From Psychrobacter sp. Choline-02u-9 (GTDB taxonomy: Bacteria; Pseudomonadota; Gammaproteobacteria; Pseudomonadales; Moraxellaceae): a stretch of DNA of 64,000 nucleotides. The DNA lies in contig NZ_PJBF01000043.1 of assembly GCF_002836505.1 (NCBI RefSeq), forward strand, positions 1 to 64,000. The letters run 5' to 3'. The translations under genes were made by a program, and so were the position numbers. The notes under the pieces were generated by a model. The model had not been told where the DNA came from, searched no databases, and worked only from the letters and a program-made list of their open reading frames with translations. Below are positions 38,533 to 48,860 of the stretch, in pieces (position 1 is the stretch's first letter; every line of letters begins with the position of its first letter).

Positions 38533-38740
38533 CGATACTTTCTCCAATATTATCAGTGAATATCAGTACGCTTATATTGCGTTTTGACTGATGTCTCTTG
38601 ATTAGTAGGATATAAGTTACCAGTGTGCAAAACGAATAAGTAGAACGATTCTGTATGCTTGTTTTTAGATAAGTGTATGAGCTGGGTTTCTGTAGGTTTG
38701 AAAGATAAAAATTTTGCGTTGCTGAGGGTTTGGATAAGAC

Positions 38741-38767
38741 AAAAGGACGCTGTGAGGCGTCCTTTTT
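38741..38767. terminator. Intrinsic terminator at the edge of the HEPN/DUF262 module
   Basis: AAAAGGACGC / GCGTCCTTTTT with a 6-nt loop. It ends the leftward HEPN/DUF262 transcript. Confidence 0.88.
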
Positions 38768-38792
38768 GTAGTATAAATTTTTGTCATCGTTC

Positions 38793-39290
38793 TTATACTA
38801 AATCAGTTTGAGTATTTACATTCAAAACAGTTTCAACCTCACGAACAATTTTCTTCGTCAAAAGGTAGTTGGTTTGAAGTTCACGAAATGTGAGGTTCAA
38901 AGTTCCTTTCTTATGTACAACTGCATGACGAGCCTTAAGCAAGGAATCCCAAGCTGCATGTTCTGGTGAATTCTCTATATCTTTGAAAAATAAAGTTTTG
39001 TACGAATTATCAAACCTATTCAAAGTTTCGTTAATTTTTCCAAGGTCAGGACTTCTAAATTTCTGTGACAGAGTCTTTTTTATATAATTTATAGCGTGTA
39101 AATCGCCACACTGTTCAGCTCGTTTAACAAATACGGATTCAAGGTGGTCTTCATATTCTGATACAATTAACAAGACGAGACCAGCAACTAAGTACGTTTC
39201 TACCTCTCTATATCTAGCCTCACTAGAGTCAAAGCTAGCTATATGCTCGCCACAGAGCTTTAGTGCATTCTCAATTCTTTGATATAGCAT
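38793..39290 (-). CDS. HEPN-domain protein (MAE_28990/MAE_18760-like)
   Basis: A 165-residue, mostly alpha-helical protein without a signal or membrane helix. Near its C-terminus ARHAVVHKKG gives R121-x4-H126, the R-x(4-6)-H motif of HEPN RNases, and the helical pattern resembles the HEPN group often paired with DUF262. Its ATG overlaps the TAA of the upstream DUF262 gene as TAATG, so the two are translationally coupled. Both are far richer in A/T than their neighbours. A ribonuclease toxin or effector role is inferred, not shown. Confidence 0.7.
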   Translation of the reverse strand: MLYQRIENALKLCGEHIASFDSSEARYREVETYLVAGLVLLIVSEYEDHLESVFVKRAEQCGDLHAINYIKKTLSQKFRSPDLGKINETLNRFDNSYKTLFFKDIENSPEHAAWDSLLKARHAVVHKKGTLNLTFRELQTNYLLTKKIVREVETVLNVNTQTDLV

Positions 39291-40375
39291 TATTGCACCA
39301 AATATTGTTTAGCAAGGTTCATTCGCAACTCAATGATTGACTCATCAGCTGTTGCTCCTCGCACACCCTTGACGAAATTTTCATCTGATTTAAGTTTTTC
39401 ATATGATTCTGCTAGATTATCTTTAAAACCATGAATTGCTAGAGTTGTGAATATCGAATCATATGCTGCTACATTTAAGCCAGACCATATGTGGAAAGGT
39501 TTTTCGCCTAAAGTATCTACAATATCATCACAAGTTTTCTTAAATAGTTCTTCTAGTCTTCGATACTTAATATCTGTTATTTCCTGATTATCTCTCATGT
39601 AGTTGGACATAAAGTCTTTGATTGGTCGTTCATAATTCTCTCCATTTTCATAAAATGCAAAAAATCGTAAAATAAGCTCTACATCTTTTTGTCTTTTATG
39701 CGGAGTCACGCTACCAAATATTTTTCTCCAATTTCCATATTCATTGAGCTCGCACAAAAGGTCATTGAACGAACCATGATATACACAGTTTCGGATCTCT
39801 TGCCCGACTAGTTGAGTACCACCAGTGTTTAGCCGTTCAAAAATATGATAAATGCTAGTATTTCCGTTTGGTGTTATCTGCTTAATGATAAATGCTCTTA
39901 AGACGCTATCATTTAGCTTATTGAAAGCTAGCTGATTTGATTCTTGAAGGTCGGCATAAGTTTTATTGTAATAAGGGCTTTTTTCGTTAAGTCCTGTTAA
40001 ATGGAATACTTTTCTTTTGTTATTCGAGTCAGGCTCACCAAAATAACCATCGAAAAAATATACTACAGTCATTAGTCTTTGCTGACCATCTATCACTAAC
40101 TGTTCATTATTAGCTTCATCAGTGAACAAAAATATCGAAGGGACGGGCAGTCCAAGCAAGAATGATTCGATTAGTCTACTTGCTTGTTTGATATTCCATA
40201 CGTAGTTACGTTGAAAACCTGGTACTGTCATTGAGCCCTTTTTAAATTTAGAAACTAGTCCTTCTAAAGTATAATCAGCAGGGTAAGTAATGACCTCATA
40301 CTCAGCCGGTGTTGCTTCGAGGTCATTATTTTCACTTTGGAGCTCTTCTAGCCCATCGTTATAGTCTATAGTCAT
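39290..40375 (-). CDS. DUF262 domain protein (GmrS-like N-terminal domain)
   Basis: A 361-residue cytosolic protein. FQRNYVW (54-60) and IDGQQRLMTV (95-104, the DGQQR motif) mark DUF262, a ParB-like domain found in type IV restriction GmrSD and many abortive-infection systems. It lacks the large GmrD HNH part, and the HEPN partner may take the nuclease role. Hand counts of two 60-base lines in this gene gave 16 and 17 G/C, compared with 33 of 60 in the neighbouring DUF72 gene, which points to recent transfer. No mobility gene is next to it. Confidence 0.85.
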   Translation of the reverse strand: MTIDYNDGLEELQSENNDLEATPAEYEVITYPADYTLEGLVSKFKKGSMTVPGFQRNYVWNIKQASRLIESFLLGLPVPSIFLFTDEANNEQLVIDGQQRLMTVVYFFDGYFGEPDSNNKRKVFHLTGLNEKSPYYNKTYADLQESNQLAFNKLNDSVLRAFIIKQITPNGNTSIYHIFERLNTGGTQLVGQEIRNCVYHGSFNDLLCELNEYGNWRKIFGSVTPHKRQKDVELILRFFAFYENGENYERPIKDFMSNYMRDNQEITDIKYRRLEELFKKTCDDIVDTLGEKPFHIWSGLNVAAYDSIFTTLAIHGFKDNLAESYEKLKSDENFVKGVRGATADESIIELRMNLAKQYLVQ

Positions 40376-40641
40376 TTTATTCTCTTAACATCGTTGTTTA
40401 AACTACGGAAGTCTTTATATATATTTGTATAGTATGATATTGGTTAGTAGACTTGAATGAGCTATTGTAAAATACCATACTCTTCGGATTTAACGCCTAT
40501 AGCTGTCAAGAAAAATTGAGATTTTCTCTTGAATAGAGTTGAAGAGTTAATGTCTATAACATAAATAAAGCTTGGATATAATACTATGCTGTATTCGCAT
40601 TAGGCTAGATTTTAGTAGTGATAGCCTTGTAATGTAAGTAT

Positions 40642-41460
40642 TCACAAAACCTCAAACCCAAACTTGCCCAACGCTTCACGCAACATCGCAATATTATAAT
40701 AAGCATGTGCATTTACAGTGTTTTGAAAGAAAATATAGAGCGTATCAAAATGCTGACGCTGGTTGGCAATCGCTTGTGCCCAGTCCTGCATCTCCGACTC
40801 ACTATAGCGATAATCATGGCGATCAGCCGCGCTCATCGCATCCCACCAGTTTAGGTTATTGCCGTGCATACGTAGATAGCCAGTGCGTTCAGTAAATATC
40901 AATCGTGATGGTGGCAGTCCGCTAACTTTGGGATAATCGACGCTACACCAAATGAGACCTTGCTGCTGGAAGCTATCAACCACTTGCGGTGTGTGCCAGC
41001 CATTATGACGAAACTCAATGGCGAGTGGATAGTCTTGAAACCAACTGACGAGATTGGCCAGATACAGACGATGCTCGCGAGTACGGTCAAAACCGTGTGG
41101 GAACTGAAGCAATAATGGCGCTAAAGCATTTGCTTCGATAAGCGGGGATAAGGCGTTTAGAAATGCCTGTGCATGCTCGGGTGTGCCTTTGCGAGCGTGG
41201 GTAAAGTCTTGATGCAGTTTGACGGCAAACTTTAACTGGCTGTCGGCTTGCACGTAGGCTTTATTGACCATACCCGCGAACGCTTTTTGCCCGATGGGCG
41301 CATAAAAGGTACTGTTGATTTCGACTGCGCCATATTGTTTGGCGTACTCACGTAAGAAGTCGGTTTTTTTGGTGCCGGTGGGATACAGCGTACCGAGCAA
41401 ATCGGTATCGCTATAGCCACCAGTGCCGAGGTAAATGCGCGGGGTAGGGGAACTGTCCAT
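40642..41460 (-). CDS. DUF72 family protein (TIM-barrel)
   Basis: A 272-residue cytosolic protein of the DUF72 (YecE-like) family. Typical stretches are IYLGTGGYSDTDLLGTLYP near the start, YGAVEINSTFYAPIG, FAVKLHQDFTH, LLLQFPHGF, LAIEFRHNGWH and YLRMHGNNLNWW. The family fold is a TIM-barrel of unknown activity. I used the ATG at 41460; the GTG three codons earlier is an alternative with no better ribosome site. Confidence 0.9.
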   Translation of the reverse strand: MDSSPTPRIYLGTGGYSDTDLLGTLYPTGTKKTDFLREYAKQYGAVEINSTFYAPIGQKAFAGMVNKAYVQADSQLKFAVKLHQDFTHARKGTPEHAQAFLNALSPLIEANALAPLLLQFPHGFDRTREHRLYLANLVSWFQDYPLAIEFRHNGWHTPQVVDSFQQQGLIWCSVDYPKVSGLPPSRLIFTERTGYLRMHGNNLNWWDAMSAADRHDYRYSESEMQDWAQAIANQRQHFDTLYIFFQNTVNAHAYYNIAMLREALGKFGFEVL

Positions 41461-41531
41461 GTTGACCACTCATTGCCGTTTTGGGTAATAAAATTTACTA
41501 AGATATCTACTTTCGACTGCTATTTGACAAG

Positions 41532-42608
41532 CTACTTTTTACGCGACCAGAGCCATTCAATCAGTGCCAGTAGTGCATCATTATCTGTGCCAACGGTATC
41601 TTCATTGTCGCTAAGCTCACGACTATGTAGTTCATGAGAAATGGCTGCACGCCCGTCATTAAACAATGATTGCGCATAGCTGGTCGCGTCATCGACACCC
41701 ATTAGTTTTACATAGGTAGATTTGTCTAGTTTTTCATCACTACCCGCAGGCTTACCAAGTGTATCTGTCGTCATGGTGACGTCTAGCACATCGTCTTGGA
41801 CTTGAAAGGCGAGACCGATATATTGCGCGCATTCTTGCAATGCCATGCGCTGTGGGGCCGTTGCACCAGCACAGACGCCGCCCATGAGCATCGCCGCTTC
41901 AATCAATGCCCCTGTCTTATCACGGTGAATGGCTTCTAAATCATCCTGTGCAATATTGGCACTGGCTTCGGCATTGAGGTCTAGCATTTGACCTGACACC
42001 ATGCGTCTGGCGCGCGGCGCAAATATTGCCATAAGCTGACTTGCGATATTTGCATCGAATGGCGCAAAGGTTGGCATCTCCGCGGTTAGTACTTCAAAGG
42101 CTAGTGTCTGCAATACATCTCCTGCCAGCAGAGCCGTCGCTTCATCAAAGGCGATATGAGCCGTCGGCTGACCACGGCGCAGCTCATCATCATCCATACA
42201 GGGCAAATCATCATGCACTAACGAATAAGTATGCAATAGCTCTACCGCCAATGCAGCACGGCGCGACATATCATAGTCTGAGTCGTTTTCTAGTAGCGTG
42301 TCCAGATCAGCATCGAGAGTATCGATATCATCATTAGGTTCGTCTGTACGTTCATTATTACTGTTATTAATACTGGCAAAAGCGCTGGCAACCATCAGTG
42401 GGCGTACCAGTTTGCCTTGACCCGTCATGACATAGTGGCAAGCATCTACTAGCGGGCTAGGGAGCTTGGCATAAGCAAACAAGACCTCGATATCTTGCGC
42501 CAATTGCTCGCGCACAGCACCATGAAACTGCTCAGTGCTTTGAAAAGAGACAAAGTTAGAAGGGATGAAGCCAGTAGAGGTAGTGCTAGAAGTAAGGGAA
42601 ACAGTCAT
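41532..42608 (-). CDS. ispA: Polyprenyl (farnesyl/geranyl) diphosphate synthase
   Basis: Class I trans-prenyltransferase that builds farnesyl diphosphate for quinones and cell-wall lipid carriers. The first Asp-rich motif is DDLPCMDDDELRRG near 133 and the second FQVQDDVLDVT near 245, with GKLVRP near 65. At 358 residues it is about 60 longer than typical IspA. A strongly acidic Asn/Asp-rich insert (about 81-114) sits between the GKLVRP region and the first DDxxD motif, and the N-terminus is Ser/Thr-rich. The chain length of the product is inferred from family resemblance. Confidence 0.92.
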   Translation of the reverse strand: MTVSLTSSTTSTGFIPSNFVSFQSTEQFHGAVREQLAQDIEVLFAYAKLPSPLVDACHYVMTGQGKLVRPLMVASAFASINNSNNERTDEPNDDIDTLDADLDTLLENDSDYDMSRRAALAVELLHTYSLVHDDLPCMDDDELRRGQPTAHIAFDEATALLAGDVLQTLAFEVLTAEMPTFAPFDANIASQLMAIFAPRARRMVSGQMLDLNAEASANIAQDDLEAIHRDKTGALIEAAMLMGGVCAGATAPQRMALQECAQYIGLAFQVQDDVLDVTMTTDTLGKPAGSDEKLDKSTYVKLMGVDDATSYAQSLFNDGRAAISHELHSRELSDNEDTVGTDNDALLALIEWLWSRKK

Positions 42609-43474
42609 AATCCAACCATTTATCAGGGATACAGTAAAACTTATTAGGGATAAGGTAAAAACGCTATTAGTGTAGCATGATCAGTCATATCGCTTATGTG
42701 ACACACGGTATCAATTGATTGTTTTTTGCATTTTTCTGCCGAAGGCTATTCGAAAGTAGAGCAATCTTAGCTGCAATATAACGACAAGATTTCGTTACCG
42801 ATGGATGATGTCACTCTCTGGTTGAATATGTTCTGATAAAAGAGCAAGCTAGGCTAGCACGTTCATCTTATTACCGTAGAAAAATGGTACTGAATGCTTA
42901 CACTGAATAGCTAGCACTGACCAAGTAGCATTTATTCAGTAGCGCTAACGGACTGTCATTCCAAAGATGGCATGCATGAAGTCAACAACACGAAATAAAT
43001 CTAAACTAACAATTCAGTATACATTTATTCACTAAAATACTTTTAACGTAAGGTAAATGCCTGCAAGTGATTTAAGAGTGACTTGCGAGTATGGTATTAG
43101 CTTGTGACAGTTAGGGGCATAATCCCCTACACTAATTGACGTGAAAATGGTCTGATGGTGACCCTACTGGGTTTTTTCTCAGGATGTTCAATCGTCGATA
43201 CCGAGTGTTAGACCAAGTCTCAGTCAATATTTTGAACATCAGTACCTGCAACAGCAGTACATAAATGAAGCGTCATATGATGTCATGCAAGAGACGCAAA
43301 ATGCGTGCATCATGATGAACGCTGGATAATAAAGACATCTTCACTTGTGAGCTGGTTATATGTTTGTCTTTATAACATGACAAGCGCACAGTGCTATTAC
43401 CCATTTTACTAACAGTAACTGGCTATTTATTTTAATTCAAAACGTAGCTTTCGTTATATAGAAAGGAGTTTCAA
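42609..43474. promoter_or_regulatory. 866-bp non-coding region upstream of fadB with several RNA-like hairpins
   Basis: No ORF is supported here. Three structures stand out. One is TAGGGG-CATAAT-CCCCTA (43112-43129), extendable by AGT/ACT with a one-base bulge. The second is a pair of overlapping, mutually exclusive stems: GGTC/GACC (43149-43163) and ACCC/GGGT (43161-43172), the latter followed by TTTTT. The third is GATGTTCAA (43183-43191) pairing with TTGAACATC (43232-43240). Together they look like a structured leader or small RNA with an attenuator-like switch, about 300 nt before fadB. Confidence 0.45.
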
Positions 43475-45634
43475 ATGGTATACCAAGGAAATCGCATCAC
43501 GGTGACAATGCTAGAGGATGGCATCGCCAACATGCAGTACAACGCCGAAAATGAGAGCGTGAACAAATTTGATGCCGAAACCAACAAACAGTTTGGTGAA
43601 GCAGTTAGTGCGTTAGAAAAAGCCGACAACGTAAAAGGTCTTATCGTTACTTCAGCCAAAGGCGTGTTTATCGCTGGTGCTGATATCACAGAATTCGTCG
43701 GTTCTTTCAAAAAATCAGAAAGCGAGATCAAAGATTGGGTCGTTCATGTTAATGACGCTTTCAATCGTTTTGAAGACCTACCATTCCCTAAAGTAGCTGC
43801 TATCAATGGCGCGGCGATGGGCGGCGGTTGTGAAATGACTTTGGTTTGTGAATACCGTGTCATGAGTGACAAAGCCATCATCGGTTTGCCAGAAACTCAG
43901 CTAGGTATCTTCCCAGGTTTCGGCGGTACAGTTCGTAGTACGCGTATCATCGGTATCGATAACGCACTTGAGCTGATCGCGACTGGTAGCCCAAAGAAAG
44001 CATTGGCAGCATTGAAGCTAGGCTTGGTTGATGCAACGGTTCCTGCTGATGACTTGCAAGATGCAGCAATTGACCTAGTCAAAAAATGTATCTCAGGTGA
44101 GCTTGATTGGAAAGCAAAACGTGAAGAAAAACTGGCTCCAGTTAAGCTAAACCAGCTTGAGCAAGCAATGGCGTTCAACAGTGCCAAAGGTGCTATTTTC
44201 GCTAAAGCCAATCCTAAGCAATACCCAGCACCAGCAATCGCTATCGAAACGATTGAAAAGCACGTTAATTTATCACGTGACAAAGCAATCGAAGTAGAAG
44301 CTGCTGGTTTTGCGAAAGCGGCTAAGACGCCACAAGCAGAGAGCTTGGTTGGTCTATTCTTAAACGATCAGCTAGTCAAAAAACTGGCCAAAAAACACAG
44401 CAAGCAAGCACACGACATCAGCGAAGCCGCTGTACTAGGCGCTGGTATCATGGGTGGCGGTATCGCTTATCAAGCAGCCAGCAAAGGCTTGCCAATCATC
44501 ATGAAAGATATCAAGTCTGAGCAATTAGACCTTGGTATGGGCGAAGCGAGCAAACTACTTGGCAAAATGGTAGAACGCGGCAAGATGACCCCAGCAAAAA
44601 TGGGTGAAACGTTGAGCCGTATCCGTCCTACTTTGAACTACGGTGATTTTGCTGAGACTGATATCGTAATCGAAGCGGTCGTAGAAAATCCAAACGTGAA
44701 GCGTGCGGTACTTAAAGAAGTAGAAGGCTTGGTAAAAGACGACTGTATCCTAGCGTCAAACACCTCGACTATCTCTATTACGTTCCTAGCAGAAGCGCTT
44801 GAGCGTCCAGAAAACTTCGTTGGTATGCATTTCTTCAACCCAGTACATCGTATGCCACTCGTCGAAGTTATCCGCGGTGAGAAATCATCTGAAGAAGCCA
44901 TCGCGACTACCGTTGCACTTGCTTCTAAAATGGGTAAAGTGCCAGTAGTAGTTAACGACTGCCCAGGTTTCTTGGTAAACCGTGTATTGTTCCCATACTT
45001 TGGCGCGTTTGACTTGCTACTGAAGCAAGGTGCTGACTTTGCTCATGTCGATAAAGTTATGGAAAAATTCGGCTGGCCGATGGGCCCTGCATACCTAATC
45101 GACGTGGTCGGTCTAGATACAGGTGTACATGGCGCAGCAGTGATGGCTGATGGTTTCCCTGACCGCATGAAGCCTGATTATAAAGGTGCTATCCAGCATC
45201 TATATGACAATGAGCGTCTGGGTCAGAAAAACGGTATCGGTTTCTATAAGTACGAAATGGACAAGCGCGGTAAGCCAAAGAAAGTTGCTGATGAAGCCAC
45301 TTACGAGTTGCTAAAAGCCACGACTGACAGCGAAAAGCAAACGTTTGACGATCAAGCAATCATTGATCGCACTATGATTGCCTTCTGCAACGAAACCGTT
45401 CGCTGCCTAGAAGACAACATCGTAAGCACACCAAGCGAGGCCGACATGGCGATGATTATGGGCGTAGGTTTCCCTCCATTCCGTGGTGGCCCTTGCCGTT
45501 ATGTGGACCAAATGGGTCTAGATAACTACTTGGCACTATGTGAAAAATACGCACATCTTGGCAAAGCTTATGAAGCGCCACAAAAGATTCGCGACATGGC
45601 AGCCGCAGGCGAGACTTTTTACGCAACAGCGTAA
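43475..45634 (+). CDS. fadB: Fatty acid oxidation complex subunit alpha
   Basis: Multifunctional beta-oxidation enzyme: enoyl-CoA hydratase/isomerase (about 1-190, with [16 protein letters not shown]) and 3-hydroxyacyl-CoA dehydrogenase (about 310-715, with the NAD motif [14 protein letters not shown] and [14 protein letters not shown]). Length 719 matches FadB. GAAAGGAG lies upstream of the ATG with good spacing. fadA, its complex partner, follows 230 nt later. The long spacer between them holds a striking RNA-like structure. Confidence 0.97.
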   Translation: MVYQGNRITVTMLEDGIANMQYNAENESVNKFDAETNKQFGEAVSALEKADNVKGLIVTSAKGVFIAGADITEFVGSFKKSESEIKDWVVHVNDAFNRFEDLPFPKVAAINGAAMGGGCEMTLVCEYRVMSDKAIIGLPETQLGIFPGFGGTVRSTRIIGIDNALELIATGSPKKALAALKLGLVDATVPADDLQDAAIDLVKKCISGELDWKAKREEKLAPVKLNQLEQAMAFNSAKGAIFAKANPKQYPAPAIAIETIEKHVNLSRDKAIEVEAAGFAKAAKTPQAESLVGLFLNDQLVKKLAKKHSKQAHDISEAAVLGAGIMGGGIAYQAASKGLPIIMKDIKSEQLDLGMGEASKLLGKMVERGKMTPAKMGETLSRIRPTLNYGDFAETDIVIEAVVENPNVKRAVLKEVEGLVKDDCILASNTSTISITFLAEALERPENFVGMHFFNPVHRMPLVEVIRGEKSSEEAIATTVALASKMGKVPVVVNDCPGFLVNRVLFPYFGAFDLLLKQGADFAHVDKVMEKFGWPMGPAYLIDVVGLDTGVHGAAVMADGFPDRMKPDYKGAIQHLYDNERLGQKNGIGFYKYEMDKRGKPKKVADEATYELLKATTDSEKQTFDDQAIIDRTMIAFCNETVRCLEDNIVSTPSEADMAMIMGVGFPPFRGGPCRYVDQMGLDNYLALCEKYAHLGKAYEAPQKIRDMAAAGETFYATA

Positions 45635-45662
45635 TAGTCAGTCATTACTAGGATGAAGTGCA

Positions 45663-45724
45663 GTACGTTTGCTATTTTGCATGAAAGCAATTGAGACATG
45701 AATCGTCTCCAATAGCGAACGTAC
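45663..45724. ncRNA. Predicted three-way-junction RNA element between fadB and fadA
   Basis: GTACGTTTGCTATT (45663-45676) pairs with AATAGCGAACGTAC (45711-45724) over all 14 positions (one G-T wobble). Inside sit two complete hairpins: TTGC-ATGAAA-GCAA (45677-45690) and GAGAC-ATGAATC-GTCTC (45693-45709). This leaves almost no unpaired spacer. A further imperfect hairpin (AAA-T-GTAC with GTAC-TTT around CTATT) follows near 45771-45790. It starts 28 nt after the fadB stop. It may set relative expression of fadB and fadA or be a repeat element. I do not recognise a named family. Confidence 0.55.
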
Positions 45725-45819
45725 GATTATAGTTGGTTCAGTTTAATGCTAGTACGAGTAAATCAAGCGCAAATGTACCTATTGTACTTTGAGCGAGATT
45801 AACAAGGTAATAGTCGTAA

Positions 45820-47037
<1,218 letters not shown>

Positions 47038-47094
47038 TCTCATTTACATAAACAAGATTATTTGAACACTCAATAAGTAGCTACTCGCTAACGA

Positions 47095-47128
47095 AAAACC
47101 TCTAGTCATAACGGCTAGAGGTTTTTTT
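47095..47128 (+). terminator. Intrinsic terminator of the fad operon
   Basis: AACCTCTAG / CTAGAGGTT stem with a 9-nt loop, preceded by an A-run and followed by TTTTTTT. Confidence 0.92.
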
Positions 47129-47321
47129 ATAGATCAAATTAATAGTTGGCCAGTTAGTAAATCATAGAGTCGAAAAACACAGTATCACGGTGATTAAAAA
47201 TTATCTCCATTGACGCATTCATGAAACTATGACTAAATAAGAGGAAGATGAACCATGGCACTGTTTATGATAATTCTAAAATAGTTTTAGTTGCAACTGT
47301 CAGCCGTACAAGGAGTGTACT

Positions 47322-47897
47322 ATGTCTACTATGATTAATGATCGCACCTATCGAATCGCTCGTGAGAATACCCAAGCAATGATTGTCGATGTGCAAGAGC
47401 GTTTAACGCCGCATATCTATGATCACGAAAATATCGTAAAAAAAACCGTTACCTTGATTAAAGGGCTGCAAGCGCTCAATATTCCAATCATGCTCAATGA
47501 ACAATATAAAAAAGGATTGGGCGATACCTTACCAGAGCTGCGCGACGTACTCGAAGGAGACAATGCCAAGAGCTTTGAAAAGGTCACCTTTAGTGCCTGC
47601 GACAACAATGATTCATGGCACCATCTAGCGCAGCAGAACCGTAGTACTGTTCTGCTCTTTGGTGCTGAAGCTCATGTCTGTATCATGCAAACGGCACTGG
47701 ATTTATTGGATAATGGTATGCAGCCTGTCATTATTGGGGATGCGGTGGGTTCTCGTTTTCCTTATGACAAAAAGCAAGCAATTCGCCGTATTCGCCGTGC
47801 AGGTGGGGTAATCAGCACTGTTGAATCAATCTTATTTGAGCTGTGCCGTAGCAGTGAAGATCCTGCGTTTAAAACCATTATTAATTTGATTAAGTAG
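47322..47897 (+). CDS. Isochorismatase-family hydrolase
   Basis: A 191-residue cysteine hydrolase. Asp near residue 24 (MIVDVQERLTP), a Lys in the NEQYKKGLGDTLPEL region and the nucleophile Cys in LFGAEAHVCIMQTALDLL form the expected Asp-Lys-Cys set. The profile is closest to the YcaC-like or nicotinamidase-related branch. The ATG has AAGGAGTG upstream. The substrate is not clear from sequence alone. It is a single-gene unit. Confidence 0.87.
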   Translation: MSTMINDRTYRIARENTQAMIVDVQERLTPHIYDHENIVKKTVTLIKGLQALNIPIMLNEQYKKGLGDTLPELRDVLEGDNAKSFEKVTFSACDNNDSWHHLAQQNRSTVLLFGAEAHVCIMQTALDLLDNGMQPVIIGDAVGSRFPYDKKQAIRRIRRAGGVISTVESILFELCRSSEDPAFKTIINLIK

Positions 47898-48136
47898 GTG
47901 GTTAATATTTAGGTGCTTAAGGACTTGGATAAATAGGGACTCAATTTGACCATTTATTTTCTAATTTATAATAGATAGCGCTTGGTAAAATAAGCGCTAT
48001 TTTTTTGACAACGGTAATAGTCTTTTAACCATTGTTAGATATCAAACTAACTATAATATCTTGAACAATGAAACTTAAAATCGCCAGAACTCATAAATAT
48101 TTAAAACCAATAACTAGAGAAAACCAGAGAAAATCA

Positions 48137-48766
48137 ATGTCGCAAGCCAGCTCTATATCACTCACTAATTCCAAATCTACTTCACATATCGACATCGACG
48201 ATGTCACTCATTTCTTATTGGAGTTAGATGCGCTCAAGCGCGTGAGTCGCCGCAGCTATGTGACACAGACTACTCGTAAAGAAAACTCTGCCGAACATTC
48301 TTGGCATTTAGCGATGGCCTGTTGGTCGATTGCTGAATTATTTGCACTAGACGTCAATCATGAAAAATTGCTGAAGATGGCATTGGTTCATGATTTGGGT
48401 GAGATTGATGCGGGGGATACTTTTTTATATGCTGATACGCGTACTGATGCACACGTCGAAGAGCGTGCAGGCATTGCCAGATTGCAACGTGAGCGAGGCA
48501 ATGGCATTAGTGATTTAAGCGAAGTTTGGGAAGCGCAGGAAACAGGAAGTAGCAAAGAGAGTCAGTTACTCAGAGTGGTCGATCGCTTATTGCCGTTTTT
48601 ACTCAATCTAAATACCGATGGTAAAACATGGATTGAGCTTGGTGTTACGCGCTCGCAGGTGGCGGGTGCGCATGCATTTATCGAAGACAGCTTTCCTCCT
48701 ATTCATGATTGGCTCTCACATAATATTGCATACGCAGCTCAGCAAGGCTGGCTGATTGATGCGTAA
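48137..48766 (+). CDS. HD-domain hydrolase (YfbR/HDDC2-like)
   Basis: A cytosolic HD phosphohydrolase. The metal-binding set is visible: AEHSWHLAMACW, ALVHDLGEIDAGDTF (the HD pair) and the later Asp in LRVVDRLLPF. Family members are 5'-deoxynucleotidases or related. I used the ATG at 48137 (209 residues), which follows GAGAAAATCA. The longer frame starting at 48068 adds 23 polar, poorly conserved-looking residues. The exact substrate is inferred from the family. Confidence 0.85.
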   Translation: MSQASSISLTNSKSTSHIDIDDVTHFLLELDALKRVSRRSYVTQTTRKENSAEHSWHLAMACWSIAELFALDVNHEKLLKMALVHDLGEIDAGDTFLYADTRTDAHVEERAGIARLQRERGNGISDLSEVWEAQETGSSKESQLLRVVDRLLPFLLNLNTDGKTWIELGVTRSQVAGAHAFIEDSFPPIHDWLSHNIAYAAQQGWLIDA

Positions 48767-48786
48767 ATCTGCATAAGTAGCAGGCA

Positions 48787-48838
48787 TAAAAAAAGCCCAA
48801 TTAAGCTTTATGATTCACGCTTAACTGGGCTGATATTT
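48787..48838 (-). terminator. Terminator between HD hydrolase and psd
   Basis: On the minus strand, AGCCCAGTTAAGC pairs with GCTTAATTGGGCT (one mismatch) around a 12-nt loop and is followed by TTTTTTT, so it mainly ends psd. The plus-strand T-run is weaker. Confidence 0.85.
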
Positions 48839-48860
48839 TCAGTACTCTTATACAGGCGTG

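Noticed and set aside
45769-45795. Second hairpin in the fadB-fadA gap as an independent element
   Set aside because: The pairing needs bulges and is much weaker than the three-way junction, so it is only mentioned with that element.
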